Source: an uncultured Sutterella sp.
Lineage (GTDB): Bacteria > Pseudomonadota > Gammaproteobacteria > Burkholderiales > Burkholderiaceae_F
Direction: 5' to 3'
Length of the DNA: 64,000 bases
Assembly (NCBI GenBank): GCA_900543805.1
Contig: UQTE01000010.1
Coordinates: 21,595 to 85,594 of the forward strand
A program made the translations under genes and the position numbers. Shown piece by piece: positions 25,776-36,135 of this stretch. Position 1 is the stretch's first letter; the number at the start of each line of letters is the position of its first letter. The notes under the pieces were generated by a model. That model was given only the letters and a program-made list of their open reading frames with translations. It did not search any database and had not been told where the DNA came from.

Positions 25776-27944
25776 ATGGCTTCTTGGAAAATCCTTCTGA
25801 CGGCGGCGGGAGCGCTTCTCGCCGCCGGCGCCTCGGCGGCGGACTCGGGCTGGCTCAACGCCATCGACCGGGCGGCCGCCCCCAAGGAGGCCCCCAACGT
25901 CCGCGTCGAGCTGATCGCCCAGAACAAGGCCCTCACGCCGCAGGCGAAAAACACGCTCGCCGTCGTATTTCATCATGAACCGGGCTGGCACACCTATTGG
26001 CGCATGCCGGGCGAAGCGGGGCTGCCGACCTCGTTCAGCTTCGTGACGCCCAACGGGTTCCAAGCGCATACGCCCTCCTTTCCGCTCCCCGAACGCTTTC
26101 TGACCTCCGGACTCGTCACCTACGGCTACGGCGGGGAGACGATCTTTCCCTTCCAGCTCGACGTACCGCGCCGCACCGCCTTCGGTTCGCGCCAGACCGT
26201 CACCGTGAACGTTTCCTTCCTTGCCTGCAAGGACGTCTGCGTTCCGGGCGAGGCGAGCGCTTCGATCCGCCTGCCCGTCGCCGTCCGTCCCGATCCCGGT
26301 CCCAACGCGGCCCGCATCCAGGCGGCCGAGCGGCTCATCCCCGAAGTCGTCGCGAACGAACACGTGACGGCGACGATCGAAGAGAACCGCCTGCGCATCG
26401 ACGTGCCCGCGCAGACCGGCAAGATCGCCGAATCCCTCACCTTCTTCCCGCTCGCCGCGGACGCGATGGACATCAAGGTGGAACCCGTTTTGCGCCGCCA
26501 TGAGGACGGCTCGAGCGAACTCCACCTGCGCGCCGCCGACGTCTTTGCGGGCGCGCCCCGGGAGACGCTCGACGGCCTTCTCATTGCCGACGGCGGCCCC
26601 GGAAAGGGCGGCTGGGCCGTGGAAATGTCGATTCCCGTGACGAAGGGCGTCGTCGAACCCCTTCCGGCGACCGCTGCCGCGGCCGGAAACACGGCTTCGC
26701 AAGCGGGCCTTGATTCTCCTCAGGGTCCCTCGCTCACCGCCTGGACGGCCGTCACCTTCGCGCTGCTCGGCGGGCTGATTCTGAACCTCATGCCCTGCGT
26801 CTTCCCGGTGCTGAGCCTCAAACTCCTGCAGCTCGTGGAGGGCGCCAAGAAGGGAGAACCTCTCCTTGCGCACGGCTTCGTCTTCACGGGCGGCGTCCTC
26901 ACGACGATGCTTCTGCTCTCGGGAACGCTTCTTGCCCTGCGGTCCGCGGGCATGGCGCTCGGCTGGGGTTTTCAGCTGCAGTCTCCCTGGGTCATCGCGC
27001 TTTTGATGCTCCTTTTCGCCGCCATCACGCTCAACCTCGCCGGCCTCTTTGAGTTCACCGCGGGGTCGTCCCTCGGGGGCGTCGCGATGGCGAAGAATCC
27101 GAAGAAGGGGCTGCGAAGCTCGTTTCTCACCGGCATGCTCGCCGTCATCGTGGCGAGTCCCTGCACGGCGCCCTTCATGGGCGCGGCGCTCGGCTTCGCC
27201 GTGACGCAGCCCGCGCTCGAGGCGCTCGCCGTCTTCCTCGCGCTCGGCTTCGGCATGGCGCTCCCCTGGCTTTTGCTCTGCCTCATTCCGGGATGGGCCG
27301 CCTGGCTTCCCAAGCCCGGTCCCTGGATGGACACCTTCCGCAAAGTCATGGCCGTTCCCATGGCGCTCGCCCTTGTGTGGCTCGCCTGGGTGCTGAGCCG
27401 TCAGGTTTCGACCGCGGGACTGCTCCTCGCCGTCGCGGGCGTCGCGGCGCTCGGCATTTCGCTCTGGCTTTTCGGCCGTCGTCAGTGGGGCAAGCCCGCG
27501 AGTCCCGTACTGATGGCCGGAACGGCGCTCATCGCCGTCGCCTCCGTCTTCGTCATCGGATCGGGCGTCGTGAGCGAAGCCGCCCAACGCGAAACTTCGG
27601 GCCGTTGGGCCCCGTGGAGCGACGAAGCGGTTGAAACGGCGCTCGCTTCGGGCCGCCCCGTCTTCGTCGACTTTACGGCCGCCTGGTGCGTCACCTGTCA
27701 GGCCAACAAGGTGGCGGTCCTCAATACGGACGCCGTAACGAAGGCGCTCGACGAAGGAAACTTCGTCACGCTCGAAGGCGACTGGACGAACCGCGACGAA
27801 CGCATCTCGGAAGTGCTCGCCCGCTACGGCCGCACGGGCGTGCCGCTCTACCTCGTCTACTCTCCCTCGGGAGAGGTGACGGTCCTTCCCGAACTGCTCA
27901 CGGGAGACACCGTCGTCGAGGCGCTCCGCAAGGCGGCGCAGTAA
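25776..27944 (+). CDS. dsbD: Thiol:disulfide interchange protein DsbD/ScsB family
   Basis: 722 residues from the ATG at 25776; residues 1-21 (MASWKILLTAAGALLAAGASA) are a signal peptide. The periplasmic N-terminal domain carries FLACKDVCVPGEA, a Cys pair typical of the ScsB-like branch. About eight membrane segments follow from ~325, with single Cys residues in NLMPCVFPVLS (~340) and VASPCTAPFMG (~462), and a C-terminal thioredoxin domain with DFTAAWCVTCQANK. The protein passes electrons from cytoplasmic thioredoxin to periplasmic oxidoreductases, for example for cytochrome c maturation or disulfide isomerisation. It starts 4 bases after the hemL stop, probably co-transcribed, and ends at a terminator facing dacB. 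Confidence 0.93.
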   Translation: MASWKILLTAAGALLAAGASAADSGWLNAIDRAAAPKEAPNVRVELIAQNKALTPQAKNTLAVVFHHEPGWHTYWRMPGEAGLPTSFSFVTPNGFQAHTPSFPLPERFLTSGLVTYGYGGETIFPFQLDVPRRTAFGSRQTVTVNVSFLACKDVCVPGEASASIRLPVAVRPDPGPNAARIQAAERLIPEVVANEHVTATIEENRLRIDVPAQTGKIAESLTFFPLAADAMDIKVEPVLRRHEDGSSELHLRAADVFAGAPRETLDGLLIADGGPGKGGWAVEMSIPVTKGVVEPLPATAAAAGNTASQAGLDSPQGPSLTAWTAVTFALLGGLILNLMPCVFPVLSLKLLQLVEGAKKGEPLLAHGFVFTGGVLTTMLLLSGTLLALRSAGMALGWGFQLQSPWVIALLMLLFAAITLNLAGLFEFTAGSSLGGVAMAKNPKKGLRSSFLTGMLAVIVASPCTAPFMGAALGFAVTQPALEALAVFLALGFGMALPWLLLCLIPGWAAWLPKPGPWMDTFRKVMAVPMALALVWLAWVLSRQVSTAGLLLAVAGVAALGISLWLFGRRQWGKPASPVLMAGTALIAVASVFVIGSGVVSEAAQRETSGRWAPWSDEAVETALASGRPVFVDFTAAWCVTCQANKVAVLNTDAVTKALDEGNFVTLEGDWTNRDERISEVLARYGRTGVPLYLVYSPSGEVTVLPELLTGDTVVEALRKAAQ

Positions 27945-27961
27945 TCCCACTCCGATACGCC

Positions 27962-27996
27962 AACGGGCGGCCCGTCAGGGACCGCCCGTTTCGTTT
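27962..27996 (+). terminator. Terminator between dsbD and dacB
   Basis: AACGGGCGG (27962-27970) pairs with CCGCCCGTT (27982-27990), followed by TCGTTT. The genes on both sides converge on it; the T-run favours the plus strand. Confidence 0.75.
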
Positions 27997-28016
27997 GGTG
28001 CGCAAGGCCAAGAGCT

Positions 28017-29579
28017 TCAGTGCTCGTACGCCCAGAGAATCACGTTGTCGAGAAACGCCTGCGCGCCCGGAAGACTTTCCTTTCCGTTCACGCCCGCATA
28101 GAGGGCGTAGCGCTTGCCGCTCTTAGCGTGCACGTAGCCCGCGATGCTTCGCACGTCGCGCAGAAGGCCCGTTTTCATCCGGCCCCAGGAAACGGCCACC
28201 TTGCGCCTCGCCATCGTGCCGTCTTCCCCCGTGATGGGTAGCGACGCCATGAATTCGGGCGCGTAGGGTCCCTGCGCCCCCGCCGCCAGCACCTCGGCCA
28301 TGAGGCGCGCCGTCACGCGCGTCTCGCGCGAGAGGCCCGAGCCGTTTTCCATGTAGAAGTGCCGCGCGTCGATGCCCCGGTCCCGCAGCCACGCCGAAAT
28401 GACCGCTCGGGCGTCGTCGAGCCGAACGGCACGGTGATGTTTTCCTTCCTCGACTTCGATCTTTTGGTCCAGCGCTTCCTTTTCCACTGCGGCGTAGCCG
28501 AGCGTGAGAAAGAGGTGCCGCGCCATCGGGTTGTTGGACCACTTGTTGACGAGCCGCACGACTTCGCCCGCGTCGGGCGAAACGTGCGTGAGAAGGCGCC
28601 GCGCGTTTTCAGGAACCGCGCCCTCCCTCACGCGGCCCGTCCAGGCGCCGCCCTTTTGCGTCCAAAGGCCTCGGAAGAGCCGCTCGAGGTACTCGTTCGC
28701 CTCGAATCCGATCACGTTGAAGTTCTTCGCGCCGCAGGCGGCGGGAAGCGCCCCGGTGAAGCGCACGCGCACGGTCCCGTCCTTACGCCGCTCGAGTTTG
28801 TAGCCGAGCGCCGATTTCCAGTCGCCGCAGCCGCCCTTTTTGCGAAGCGCGATCGTCTTGGGCGCCGTCACGCCGGCGAGGCGCGGGAGCATCACGATGT
28901 GCGCCACGCCCTTTTCCGGATCGGGCGTCATCTCAAAGCTCAGGTTGCGGTAGTTGACGAGCGCGGCGTCGGGCGGCAGGTTGTAGGGGCGCGAGCCCCG
29001 TCCGTCGAAGGCGTTGCGGTTCGTTTCGGGAACGTCGAAGAAGGACCGATCGACCACGACGTCCCCTTCGATGCGGCGGATGCCCTTTTCGCGAAGGCGC
29101 GTGAGTTCGAGGTCGAAAGCCTCCAGGACGAAGTTCGGGTCGCCCCCTCCCTTGATGTAGAGGGGCGAGCGCAAAACGCCCTTGGCGTCGGGCTCCGCCT
29201 TCTCGTCGGCGTAAAAGCCCGTGTACCAGCGGTAGTGACTGCCGAGCGTTTCGAGCGCCACGAGGGTCGTGACGACCTTGGCGCTCGAGGCGGGGGCGAC
29301 GGACACGTCGGCGCGGTGCAGCAGAACCGGGCGGACGCGCGTCACGTTGGAATCCTTCTCCGTGCGGCGCACGTCGTCGACGGGCAGGACCGCGATCGTC
29401 ACGTCCTTCAGATCGACCTTCCAACGCTTCGCGGCGCGGAGCAATTCGGCCGGCAGCGCGTACGCCTTCGCGCCCGCTTCGGGCGCGGGCGTTTGGCTCC
29501 ACGACGGCGCCGAGCCCGCGAGGAGTGCGGCAACGAGACCGGTCAGAGCGAAGCGCAGAATCGCACGGTTCATTTCCAT
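28017..29579 (-). CDS. dacB: D-alanyl-D-alanine carboxypeptidase/endopeptidase DacB (PBP4, S13 family)
   Basis: 520 residues from the ATG at 29579 (GGGAG, 7 bases upstream). Residues ~1-28 ([20 protein letters not shown] core) are a signal peptide. The serine-site motif is in [13 protein letters not shown] (SxxK), the SxN motif is probably in [28 protein letters not shown] follows, and [19 protein letters not shown] holds the KTG. PBP4-type enzymes trim stem peptides and cut cross-links in the periplasm. The large domain insert between SxxK and SxN, typical of S13, carries two Cys residues (KGGCGDW and PAACGAK) that could form a disulfide. Divergent from groES, whose heat-shock promoter lies in the shared 200-base gap. 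Confidence 0.93.
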   Translation of the reverse strand: MEMNRAILRFALTGLVAALLAGSAPSWSQTPAPEAGAKAYALPAELLRAAKRWKVDLKDVTIAVLPVDDVRRTEKDSNVTRVRPVLLHRADVSVAPASSAKVVTTLVALETLGSHYRWYTGFYADEKAEPDAKGVLRSPLYIKGGGDPNFVLEAFDLELTRLREKGIRRIEGDVVVDRSFFDVPETNRNAFDGRGSRPYNLPPDAALVNYRNLSFEMTPDPEKGVAHIVMLPRLAGVTAPKTIALRKKGGCGDWKSALGYKLERRKDGTVRVRFTGALPAACGAKNFNVIGFEANEYLERLFRGLWTQKGGAWTGRVREGAVPENARRLLTHVSPDAGEVVRLVNKWSNNPMARHLFLTLGYAAVEKEALDQKIEVEEGKHHRAVRLDDARAVISAWLRDRGIDARHFYMENGSGLSRETRVTARLMAEVLAAGAQGPYAPEFMASLPITGEDGTMARRKVAVSWGRMKTGLLRDVRSIAGYVHAKSGKRYALYAGVNGKESLPGAQAFLDNVILWAYEH

Positions 29580-29639
29580 GTGCGTCTCCCGAAAAAATCG
29601 GACAGCGGAAGAGCCCGATATTTTTTTTGAAGAGGCCCC

Positions 29640-29668
29640 CTTGAAATTTTCCGCCTCAGCCCCATATA
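29640..29668 (+). promoter_or_regulatory. Sigma-32 (RpoH) heat-shock promoter of groES-groEL
   Basis: CTTGAA at 29640-29645 and CCCCATATA at 29660-29668, 14 bases apart, match the sigma-32 consensus almost exactly. Transcription should start near 29676, about 100 bases before groES. I see no CIRCE inverted repeat, so control would be by RpoH rather than HrcA here. Confidence 0.9.
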
Positions 29669-29779
29669 GGCTGTACATAGTAAGGCAACCCCCGCTCTCG
29701 GGATTCGCCGCGAACACTTTGTCACAAGTCGCAGACGCTTTGCGCACGCGGCTTGTCCCTCTTGATTGGAGAAATTCAA

Positions 29780-30067
29780 ATGCAGATTCGTCCGTTGCAC
29801 GACCGCGTCATCATCAAGCGCCTCGAAGCCGAAACGACCACGTCGTTCGGCATCGTGATCCCCGACTCCGCCGGGGAAAAGCCCGATCAGGGCGAAGTCG
29901 TCGCCGTCGGTCCCGGCAAGCGTGATGAAGCCGGCCGCATCGTGACCATGGACGTCAAGGTCGGCGATCGCGTGCTCTTCGGCAAGTACTCCGGCCAGAC
30001 CGTCAAGGTCGACGGCCAGGAATTCCTCGTCATGCGCGAGGAAGACATCATGGGCGTTCTCGAATAA
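29780..30067 (+). CDS. groES: Co-chaperonin GroES
   Basis: 95 residues from the ATG at 29780 (ATTGGAG upstream), the usual length. GroES forms the heptameric lid of the GroEL folding chamber. Seen: [18 protein letters not shown], the mobile loop around [51 protein letters not shown] and the C-terminal EEDIMGVLE. The first gene of a two-gene heat-shock operon. Confidence 0.98.
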   Translation: MQIRPLHDRVIIKRLEAETTTSFGIVIPDSAGEKPDQGEVVAVGPGKRDEAGRIVTMDVKVGDRVLFGKYSGQTVKVDGQEFLVMREEDIMGVLE

Positions 30068-30113
30068 TCCGCCCGATTGCCACGATACGTTTTTATTGAA
30101 AGCAAAGGATTGA

Positions 30114-31757
<1,644 letters not shown>

Positions 31758-31784
31758 TCGGCCGACAGCGCTGACGCATCCATC

Positions 31785-31820
31785 AGGGCGAAGTCCTTTC
31801 GGAGGCTTCGCCCTTTTCTT
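31785..31820 (+). terminator. Terminator of groES-groEL
   Basis: AGGGCGAAG (31785-31793) pairs with CTTCGCCCT (31806-31814), loop of 12, followed by TTTCTT. Confidence 0.88.
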
Positions 31821-31874
31821 GTGCCTCCCTAGCTCTCCGGAGAGGCATTTGCTAAGATGGGCGGACTCGACTCA

Positions 31875-31898
31875 CCTTCCCGATCCGCAACGGGAAGG
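31875..31898 (+). promoter_or_regulatory. Leader hairpin upstream of pyrF
   Basis: CCTTCCCG (31875-31882), ATCCGCAA, CGGGAAGG (31891-31898) form a perfect 8-bp stem, followed by the pyrimidine-rich ATTTCCTTTCTTCACTTTTG. It lies ~75 bases before the pyrF ATG and resembles a weak terminator or attenuator. A pyrimidine-sensitive control is conceivable but unproven. Confidence 0.45.
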
Positions 31899-31971
31899 AT
31901 TTCCTTTCTTCACTTTTGCTTCCGACGTCGTTCTTCCTCCCTGAAGGAGCGAAGCGACGCCCTCTCAACTC

Positions 31972-32787
31972 ATGAAATTTACGGAAAAGCTCTCCCGCCG
32001 CTGGCATGACGACAACACGCTCCTTTGCGTGGGGTTGGATCCGAATCCCTCGCGCTTCCCGAAGGAACTGCAGGGCGACCCCGAAGCCGTGCTGAAGTTC
32101 TGCACGGGCATCGTCGACGCCACGCACGATCTCGTGTGCGCCTTCAAGCCGCAGATCGCCTACTTCGCCTCGAGCCGCGGCGGCGAAGAAGTGCTCGAAG
32201 CGGTCATCCGCCACATTCACGAGCACCATCCCGACATCCCCGTGATTCTCGACGCCAAGCGCGGCGACATCGGCTCCACGGCCGAGCATTACGCCCGCGA
32301 AGCCTTCGAGCGCTACGACGCCGACTGCGTGACGCTCTCCCCCTTCATGGGCTTTGACACGATTCAGCCCTACCTCTCCTACGCGGACCGCGGCGCCTTC
32401 GTTCTGTGCCGCACCTCCAACAAGGGAGGCGACGACTTTCAGATGCTCGAAGTGAACGGCGAAAAGATCTACGAGCGCATCGCCCGTCTCGCTGCGACCG
32501 AATGGAACGTCTCGGGCCAACTCGGCCTCGTCGTGGGCGCCACCTATCCGAACGAACTCGCCAACGTGCGCCGCATCGCGCCCGATCTGCCGCTCCTCGT
32601 GCCGGGCATCGGCGCCCAGGGCGGCGACATCGACGCCGCCGTGCGCGCGGGCGTGACCGCCCGCAAGGACGGCATGGTCATCAATTCGGGCCGCGCCATC
32701 CTTTACGCGAGCGCCGAAGACGACTGGCGCGAAGCCGCCCGCAAGGCGGCGATCGCCACGCGCGACGCGATCAACGCGGCCCGCTGA
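31972..32787 (+). CDS. pyrF: Orotidine 5'-phosphate decarboxylase PyrF
   Basis: 271 residues. PyrF decarboxylates OMP to UMP, the last step of de novo UMP synthesis. The length and the motif [17 protein letters not shown] (catalytic K and D residues) mark the long subgroup common in Burkholderia and actinobacteria rather than the ~240-residue E. coli type. [12 protein letters not shown] at the N-terminus, [15 protein letters not shown] and [15 protein letters not shown] (phosphate loop) are also seen. No Shine-Dalgarno lies next to the ATG: the nearest AGGAG is ~23 bases away. The gene seems monocistronic, ending at hairpins before the convergent DUF945-like gene. Confidence 0.96.
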   Translation: MKFTEKLSRRWHDDNTLLCVGLDPNPSRFPKELQGDPEAVLKFCTGIVDATHDLVCAFKPQIAYFASSRGGEEVLEAVIRHIHEHHPDIPVILDAKRGDIGSTAEHYAREAFERYDADCVTLSPFMGFDTIQPYLSYADRGAFVLCRTSNKGGDDFQMLEVNGEKIYERIARLAATEWNVSGQLGLVVGATYPNELANVRRIAPDLPLLVPGIGAQGGDIDAAVRAGVTARKDGMVINSGRAILYASAEDDWREAARKAAIATRDAINAAR

Positions 32788-32809
32788 TTTTCCGCGGTTC
32801 CCTCATGCG

Positions 32810-32845
32810 AACGGCCTGCGACCTTTTCGGTCGGCGGGCCGTTTG
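32810..32845 (+). terminator. Terminator after pyrF
   Basis: AACGGCC (32810-32816) pairs with GGCCGTT (32837-32843), with a further GACC/GGTC pairing inside the loop, followed by TGTGC. The T-run is short, so its strength is moderate. Confidence 0.6.
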
Positions 32846-32864
32846 TGCATTCTGAAGGCGGCAT

Positions 32865-32885
32865 GCCCGAACCTCAGGTTCGGGC
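32865..32885. terminator. Perfect hairpin between convergent pyrF and the DUF945-like gene
   Basis: GCCCGAACC (32865-32873), TCA, GGTTCGGGC (32877-32885): a perfect 9-bp stem with a triloop, 6 bases from the stop of the minus-strand gene. No T-run on either side. It may protect the 3' end or help termination. Confidence 0.45.
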
Positions 32886-32891
32886 CCTTCG

Positions 32892-34109
32892 TCAGAAGAT
32901 TCTCTTGCCGTTCACCGACACCTTTTCTTCGTCGATGACGATCTGCGCGGAAAGCCTTCCGTCCTCGGTCTTCTTCAGATAGCCTTCGCCCGCGAGAGCT
33001 TCGGCCTCGGCGCCCAAGACGGTCCTGAGGAGCGTTTCATCGCACAGAAGCGAGAAGGCGCCGAGCTGCATCGGAGCGTTTTCGTCCGTCTTCACCGCGG
33101 CGAGACGTCCGGCAAAGGAGGCGCCGCCCACATTCGTCTCCCAGCGGCTTTCGTCCACGTCCACCGTGAAGCCGCCCCGCACGAAGGCGTCCTGCAGCAC
33201 GGCCACGGCTTCGAGAGGATCGGCGCCGCCGAAGTCTCCCTGCACGGCGAGCGCCATGAGGTAGTCAAAGACGCGCGCGGGCATCTTGTCGGCGTGCGTG
33301 CGGAGCGCGAAGCGCTTCGTTTCAATGGGGAGATAGGCCGAGGAGACGTTTTCCATCTCCCACTCGAAGGCCTGTCCGTAGGTGACGTTCACCGTGTCGA
33401 GAACACCTCCCGTCTTGCCGTCCTTGCGCTCGGGCGTCTCAGCCTTGGTCGTGCTCGAGAGGGTGCGCACCCGACCGACGCGCCATTCGTCGCCGTAGCG
33501 AAGCGATTCGATCTCGGTCGCAAGTCGCCCCACATAGGGGTCGTCCGTCCAACCGTCGTAGGTGAGCGTCACGGGACCCGCCTCAAAGACGAAGTTCGCG
33601 GCGGGCATGGTGCAGCGAAGCGGCGCCCCCTTGAGGCGCGCGACCGAGCGGTCGAGGTCGATCGAGAGGTTGTAGTCCGCCGTCTCGCAGAGAAGATCCG
33701 CTTCGGTCGCCTTGAGGTTTCGCATCCGCAGCTCTAGATCCTTCTCGCGCCCGAAGGGCGAGAAGCCCACCGTCAGTTCGTCGTCCACCTCGAGTCCCGC
33801 CGCGCGCTTGTCCTCTTCCGAGAGGACGAGACGAAGACGGGGCGAAAGACCCAGGGAAGCCTCGCCCGACCAGGTCGCCACCGCGGGAATGTCCGTCCCC
33901 GCCCCCTTTGCCCGGACCTCCACGAGGACGCCGCGGTGCAGAAAATCAAGCTTCTGCGTCGAAACCTTCGCTTCGAAGACGTCTCCGGGCAGGGGGATCG
34001 TCTTTCCGTGAAAGGCGTCCACTTCGGAGCCCTGCCAGGCGGCCAGACCGCCGAAGCCCGCCGCGGCGAGCACGGCGACGCCGATCGCCCCCGCAATCCC
34101 CTTATGCAT
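32892..34109 (-). CDS. DUF945/YdgA-like envelope protein
   Basis: 405 residues from the ATG at 34109 (GGAGG upstream). A hydrophobic N-terminus (GIAGAIGVAVLAAAGFGGLAAW, in two parts of one helix) suggests a signal anchor or uncleaved signal. The remainder alternates short beta-strand-like stretches, ending QIVIDEEKVSVNGKRIF. This layout, with an LGLSPRLRL-type centre and a C-terminal INGK-like strand, recalls YdgA/DUF945 proteins, whose exact role is unknown. I recognise no catalytic motif. It overlaps the stop of the CorC-like gene by 8 bases and is probably translated with it, so an envelope function linked to that transporter is possible. Confidence 0.5.
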   Translation of the reverse strand: MHKGIAGAIGVAVLAAAGFGGLAAWQGSEVDAFHGKTIPLPGDVFEAKVSTQKLDFLHRGVLVEVRAKGAGTDIPAVATWSGEASLGLSPRLRLVLSEEDKRAAGLEVDDELTVGFSPFGREKDLELRMRNLKATEADLLCETADYNLSIDLDRSVARLKGAPLRCTMPAANFVFEAGPVTLTYDGWTDDPYVGRLATEIESLRYGDEWRVGRVRTLSSTTKAETPERKDGKTGGVLDTVNVTYGQAFEWEMENVSSAYLPIETKRFALRTHADKMPARVFDYLMALAVQGDFGGADPLEAVAVLQDAFVRGGFTVDVDESRWETNVGGASFAGRLAAVKTDENAPMQLGAFSLLCDETLLRTVLGAEAEALAGEGYLKKTEDGRLSAQIVIDEEKVSVNGKRIF

Positions 34110-35421
34110 TCTTTTCCTCCGTCTGCGGCTTCTTCACGGGCTTGACGAACACCTTGTCGATGCGTCGGCCGTCCATGTCCACGATTTCAAAGCGCCAGTT
34201 GTCCCACTCGACGACGTCGCCCTCGCGCGGCAGACGCCCGAGGAGCAGCATGAGCATCCCCGCGAGCGTGCTGTAGCGGTTTTCCTCTTCCTGCGGAACG
34301 TGCTTCAGAAGAAGCGCGTCCTTCATTTCCGGAATCGGAATGATCCCGTCGAGGAGGAAGGAGCCATCCTCGCGGGCCTTGGCCCACTCGTCGCCGGGTT
34401 GTTCGGGCTTGAATTCCCCGGCGATCGCTTCGAGCAGGTCGCGCGGCGTCACGAGCCCCTGAATGTCGCCGTATTCGTCGACGACGAGCGCCATCTGGGT
34501 GTCGTTCTTGCGGAAGTTTTCGAGAAGCTCCATCCCCGTAAGGGATTCGGGCACGTAGACGACGGGGGCGAGATTGCCGCGGAAGTCCGGGTGCCCCTTT
34601 TCCATCATCTGCTGCAAAAGCGTGCGGGTCGAACAGATGCCCCTCACCTGATCGAGGCTTCCTTCGCACACGGGGAGGCGCGAGCGCTTGCTCGTGCGGA
34701 TCTTTTCCATGTTGAGCGCTTCGTCCTCCTCGAGGTCGATCCATTCGATCTCGGAGCGCGGAATCATGAGGGAGGTCACCTGACGATCGTCCAGACGGAA
34801 GACGTTGCGGACCATTTCGCGCTCGACCTTTTCGATCACGCCCGAGGCCTCGCCTTCGTTGATGAGGGCGTGAATTTCCTCTTCCGTCACGGCGGCTTCG
34901 CCCGAATTGTTGCCGCCGATGCGCTTCAGGATGGCTTCGGTCGAAACGCTGAGCAGACGCACGAAGGGAGCCGCCACGCGCGAGAGCGTGTGAATGGGTT
35001 CGGCGACGCGGCAGGCGAGCCGTTCGGGCGCGAGCTGTCCGAGGCGCTTGGGAACGAGTTCACCCAAAACGATCGAGAAATACGTCACGAGCACGACGAC
35101 GAGGACGATGCCGGCAACGCCCGCCGTTTCCTTGGCGACGCCGAGCTCCATGAGCCAGCCCGCCACGGGCTTCGCGAGCGCGGATTCGCCGACGATGCCC
35201 GAGAGAATGCCGATCGAAGTGATGCCGACCTGAATCGTCGAAAGCGCGCGCGTGGGTTCCTCATTGAGTTCGCGCGCCCGGGACGCCCCCGAAACGCCGT
35301 CCTCCTCCATGGCGCTCAGACGCGCCTTGCGGCTCGTCACGAGCGCGATCTCCGAGAGCGCGAAGACGCCGTTGAGCAGGATGAGGGCGAGAAGAAGGAG
35401 AAGATCTAGAGAACTGGACAT
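34102..35421 (-). CDS. CNNM/CorC family (HlyC/CorC-type) membrane protein
   Basis: 439 residues from the ATG at 35421. Residues ~1-200 are the DUF21/CNNM membrane domain: LILLNGVFALSEIALVTSRKARL, IQVGITSIGILSGIVGE and FSIVLGELVPKRLGQLAPE. A tandem CBS pair follows (VTSLMIPRSEIEWIDLEE and APVVYVPESLTGMELLENF with VVDEYGDIQGLVTPRDLLEAI), then the CorC_HlyC domain (ILDGIIPIPEM-like stretch and LLGRLPREGDVVEWDNWRFEIVDMDG). Relatives export magnesium or cobalt or affect their balance; the old name haemolysin is misleading. It ends inside the start of the DUF945-like gene. Confidence 0.9.
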   Translation of the reverse strand: MSSSLDLLLLLALILLNGVFALSEIALVTSRKARLSAMEEDGVSGASRARELNEEPTRALSTIQVGITSIGILSGIVGESALAKPVAGWLMELGVAKETAGVAGIVLVVVLVTYFSIVLGELVPKRLGQLAPERLACRVAEPIHTLSRVAAPFVRLLSVSTEAILKRIGGNNSGEAAVTEEEIHALINEGEASGVIEKVEREMVRNVFRLDDRQVTSLMIPRSEIEWIDLEEDEALNMEKIRTSKRSRLPVCEGSLDQVRGICSTRTLLQQMMEKGHPDFRGNLAPVVYVPESLTGMELLENFRKNDTQMALVVDEYGDIQGLVTPRDLLEAIAGEFKPEQPGDEWAKAREDGSFLLDGIIPIPEMKDALLLKHVPQEEENRYSTLAGMLMLLLGRLPREGDVVEWDNWRFEIVDMDGRRIDKVFVKPVKKPQTEEKNA

Positions 35422-35436
35422 ACGAAAAAGCAAGAA

Positions 35437-35982
35437 TCAACGCGAATGGAATTCGCAGAACATGGACGCGGGATTTTCCCCGTCGAGAAGCACGGAGAGT
35501 CCCTGCAGGGCCACCTGCACGGCGCCCTCGGTCACGTCCTCCCGGGAGCCCGGCACGCGGATGCGGCGCGACACCGTCACGATGTGGCCCGCCCGACGGT
35601 CGGCCCAGGCGATGCAGACCGTTCCGACGGGCGTGTCGTCGGTTCCGCCCGAAGGCCCCGCCACTCCCGTCGTCGCGACGGCGTGACTCGCCGTGGGCGT
35701 GCGCGCGAGCGCCCCGCGCGCCATGGCCTCGGCGACGGCTTCGCTCACCACGCCTTCCGAGGCGATCAACTCTTCGGGCACGCCGAGCCAGTCGATTTTC
35801 TGCGACGTCTGGTAGGTTACCCAGCCGCCCTTCAACCAGGCGCTCGCGCCCGGCGTCGCCGCAATGGCGTTGGCGATGCCGCCCGCCGTACAGCTTTCCG
35901 CCGTCACCACGGCGGCGTTTTTCTTGAGCGCCCGCAGTCCGAATTCGGCGGAAAGAACCGAGAGGGCCTTGGACCACAGCAT
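35437..35982 (-). CDS. pncC: Nicotinamide-nucleotide amidohydrolase PncC (CinA C-terminal family)
   Basis: 181 residues from the ATG at 35982 (CGGAGACTTCTTC upstream). PncC deamidates nicotinamide mononucleotide to nicotinate mononucleotide in NAD recycling. Family motifs: VVTAESCTAGGIANAI with the catalytic Ser, GGWVTYQTSQKIDWLGV, SEGVVSEAVAEAMARGAL, TTGVAGPSGGTDDTPVGTVCIAW. It is a stand-alone CinA-C domain without the N-terminal MoeA-like part. The corC-like gene begins 15 bases after its stop. A TACAAT hexamer (36073-36068) lies 86 bases upstream of the start. Confidence 0.93.
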   Translation of the reverse strand: MLWSKALSVLSAEFGLRALKKNAAVVTAESCTAGGIANAIAATPGASAWLKGGWVTYQTSQKIDWLGVPEELIASEGVVSEAVAEAMARGALARTPTASHAVATTGVAGPSGGTDDTPVGTVCIAWADRRAGHIVTVSRRIRVPGSREDVTEGAVQVALQGLSVLLDGENPASMFCEFHSR

Positions 35983-36135
35983 GAAGAAGTCTCCGGGAAA
36001 TTCGTGAGAAAAAACCGCAAAAGCCGTCCGGCCTCACGCTTTGCCGGCATCGACTTCGAATCCGCCCATTGTATCGGCTCGGCCGCGTGCGGCCTTTTCC
36101 CGCGGGCGGGAAAATTTGTTCGGATTCGCAAGACC

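Noticed and set aside
29590-29632. Plus-strand ATCGG...CCGAT hairpin followed by eight T before groES
   Set aside because: It would end transcription antisense to dacB and lies upstream of the groES promoter. The stem is only five base pairs, so it is probably chance.
31758-31784. Coding continuation or small gene after groEL
   Set aside because: No start codon with a ribosome site; the interval runs straight into the groEL terminator.
36095-36114. TTTTCCCGC/GCGGGAAAA palindrome after pgpA as a terminator
   Set aside because: A stem is possible but the loop is only two bases, and neither strand has a T-run after it (AAAA or AAAATTT follow). Left unassigned.
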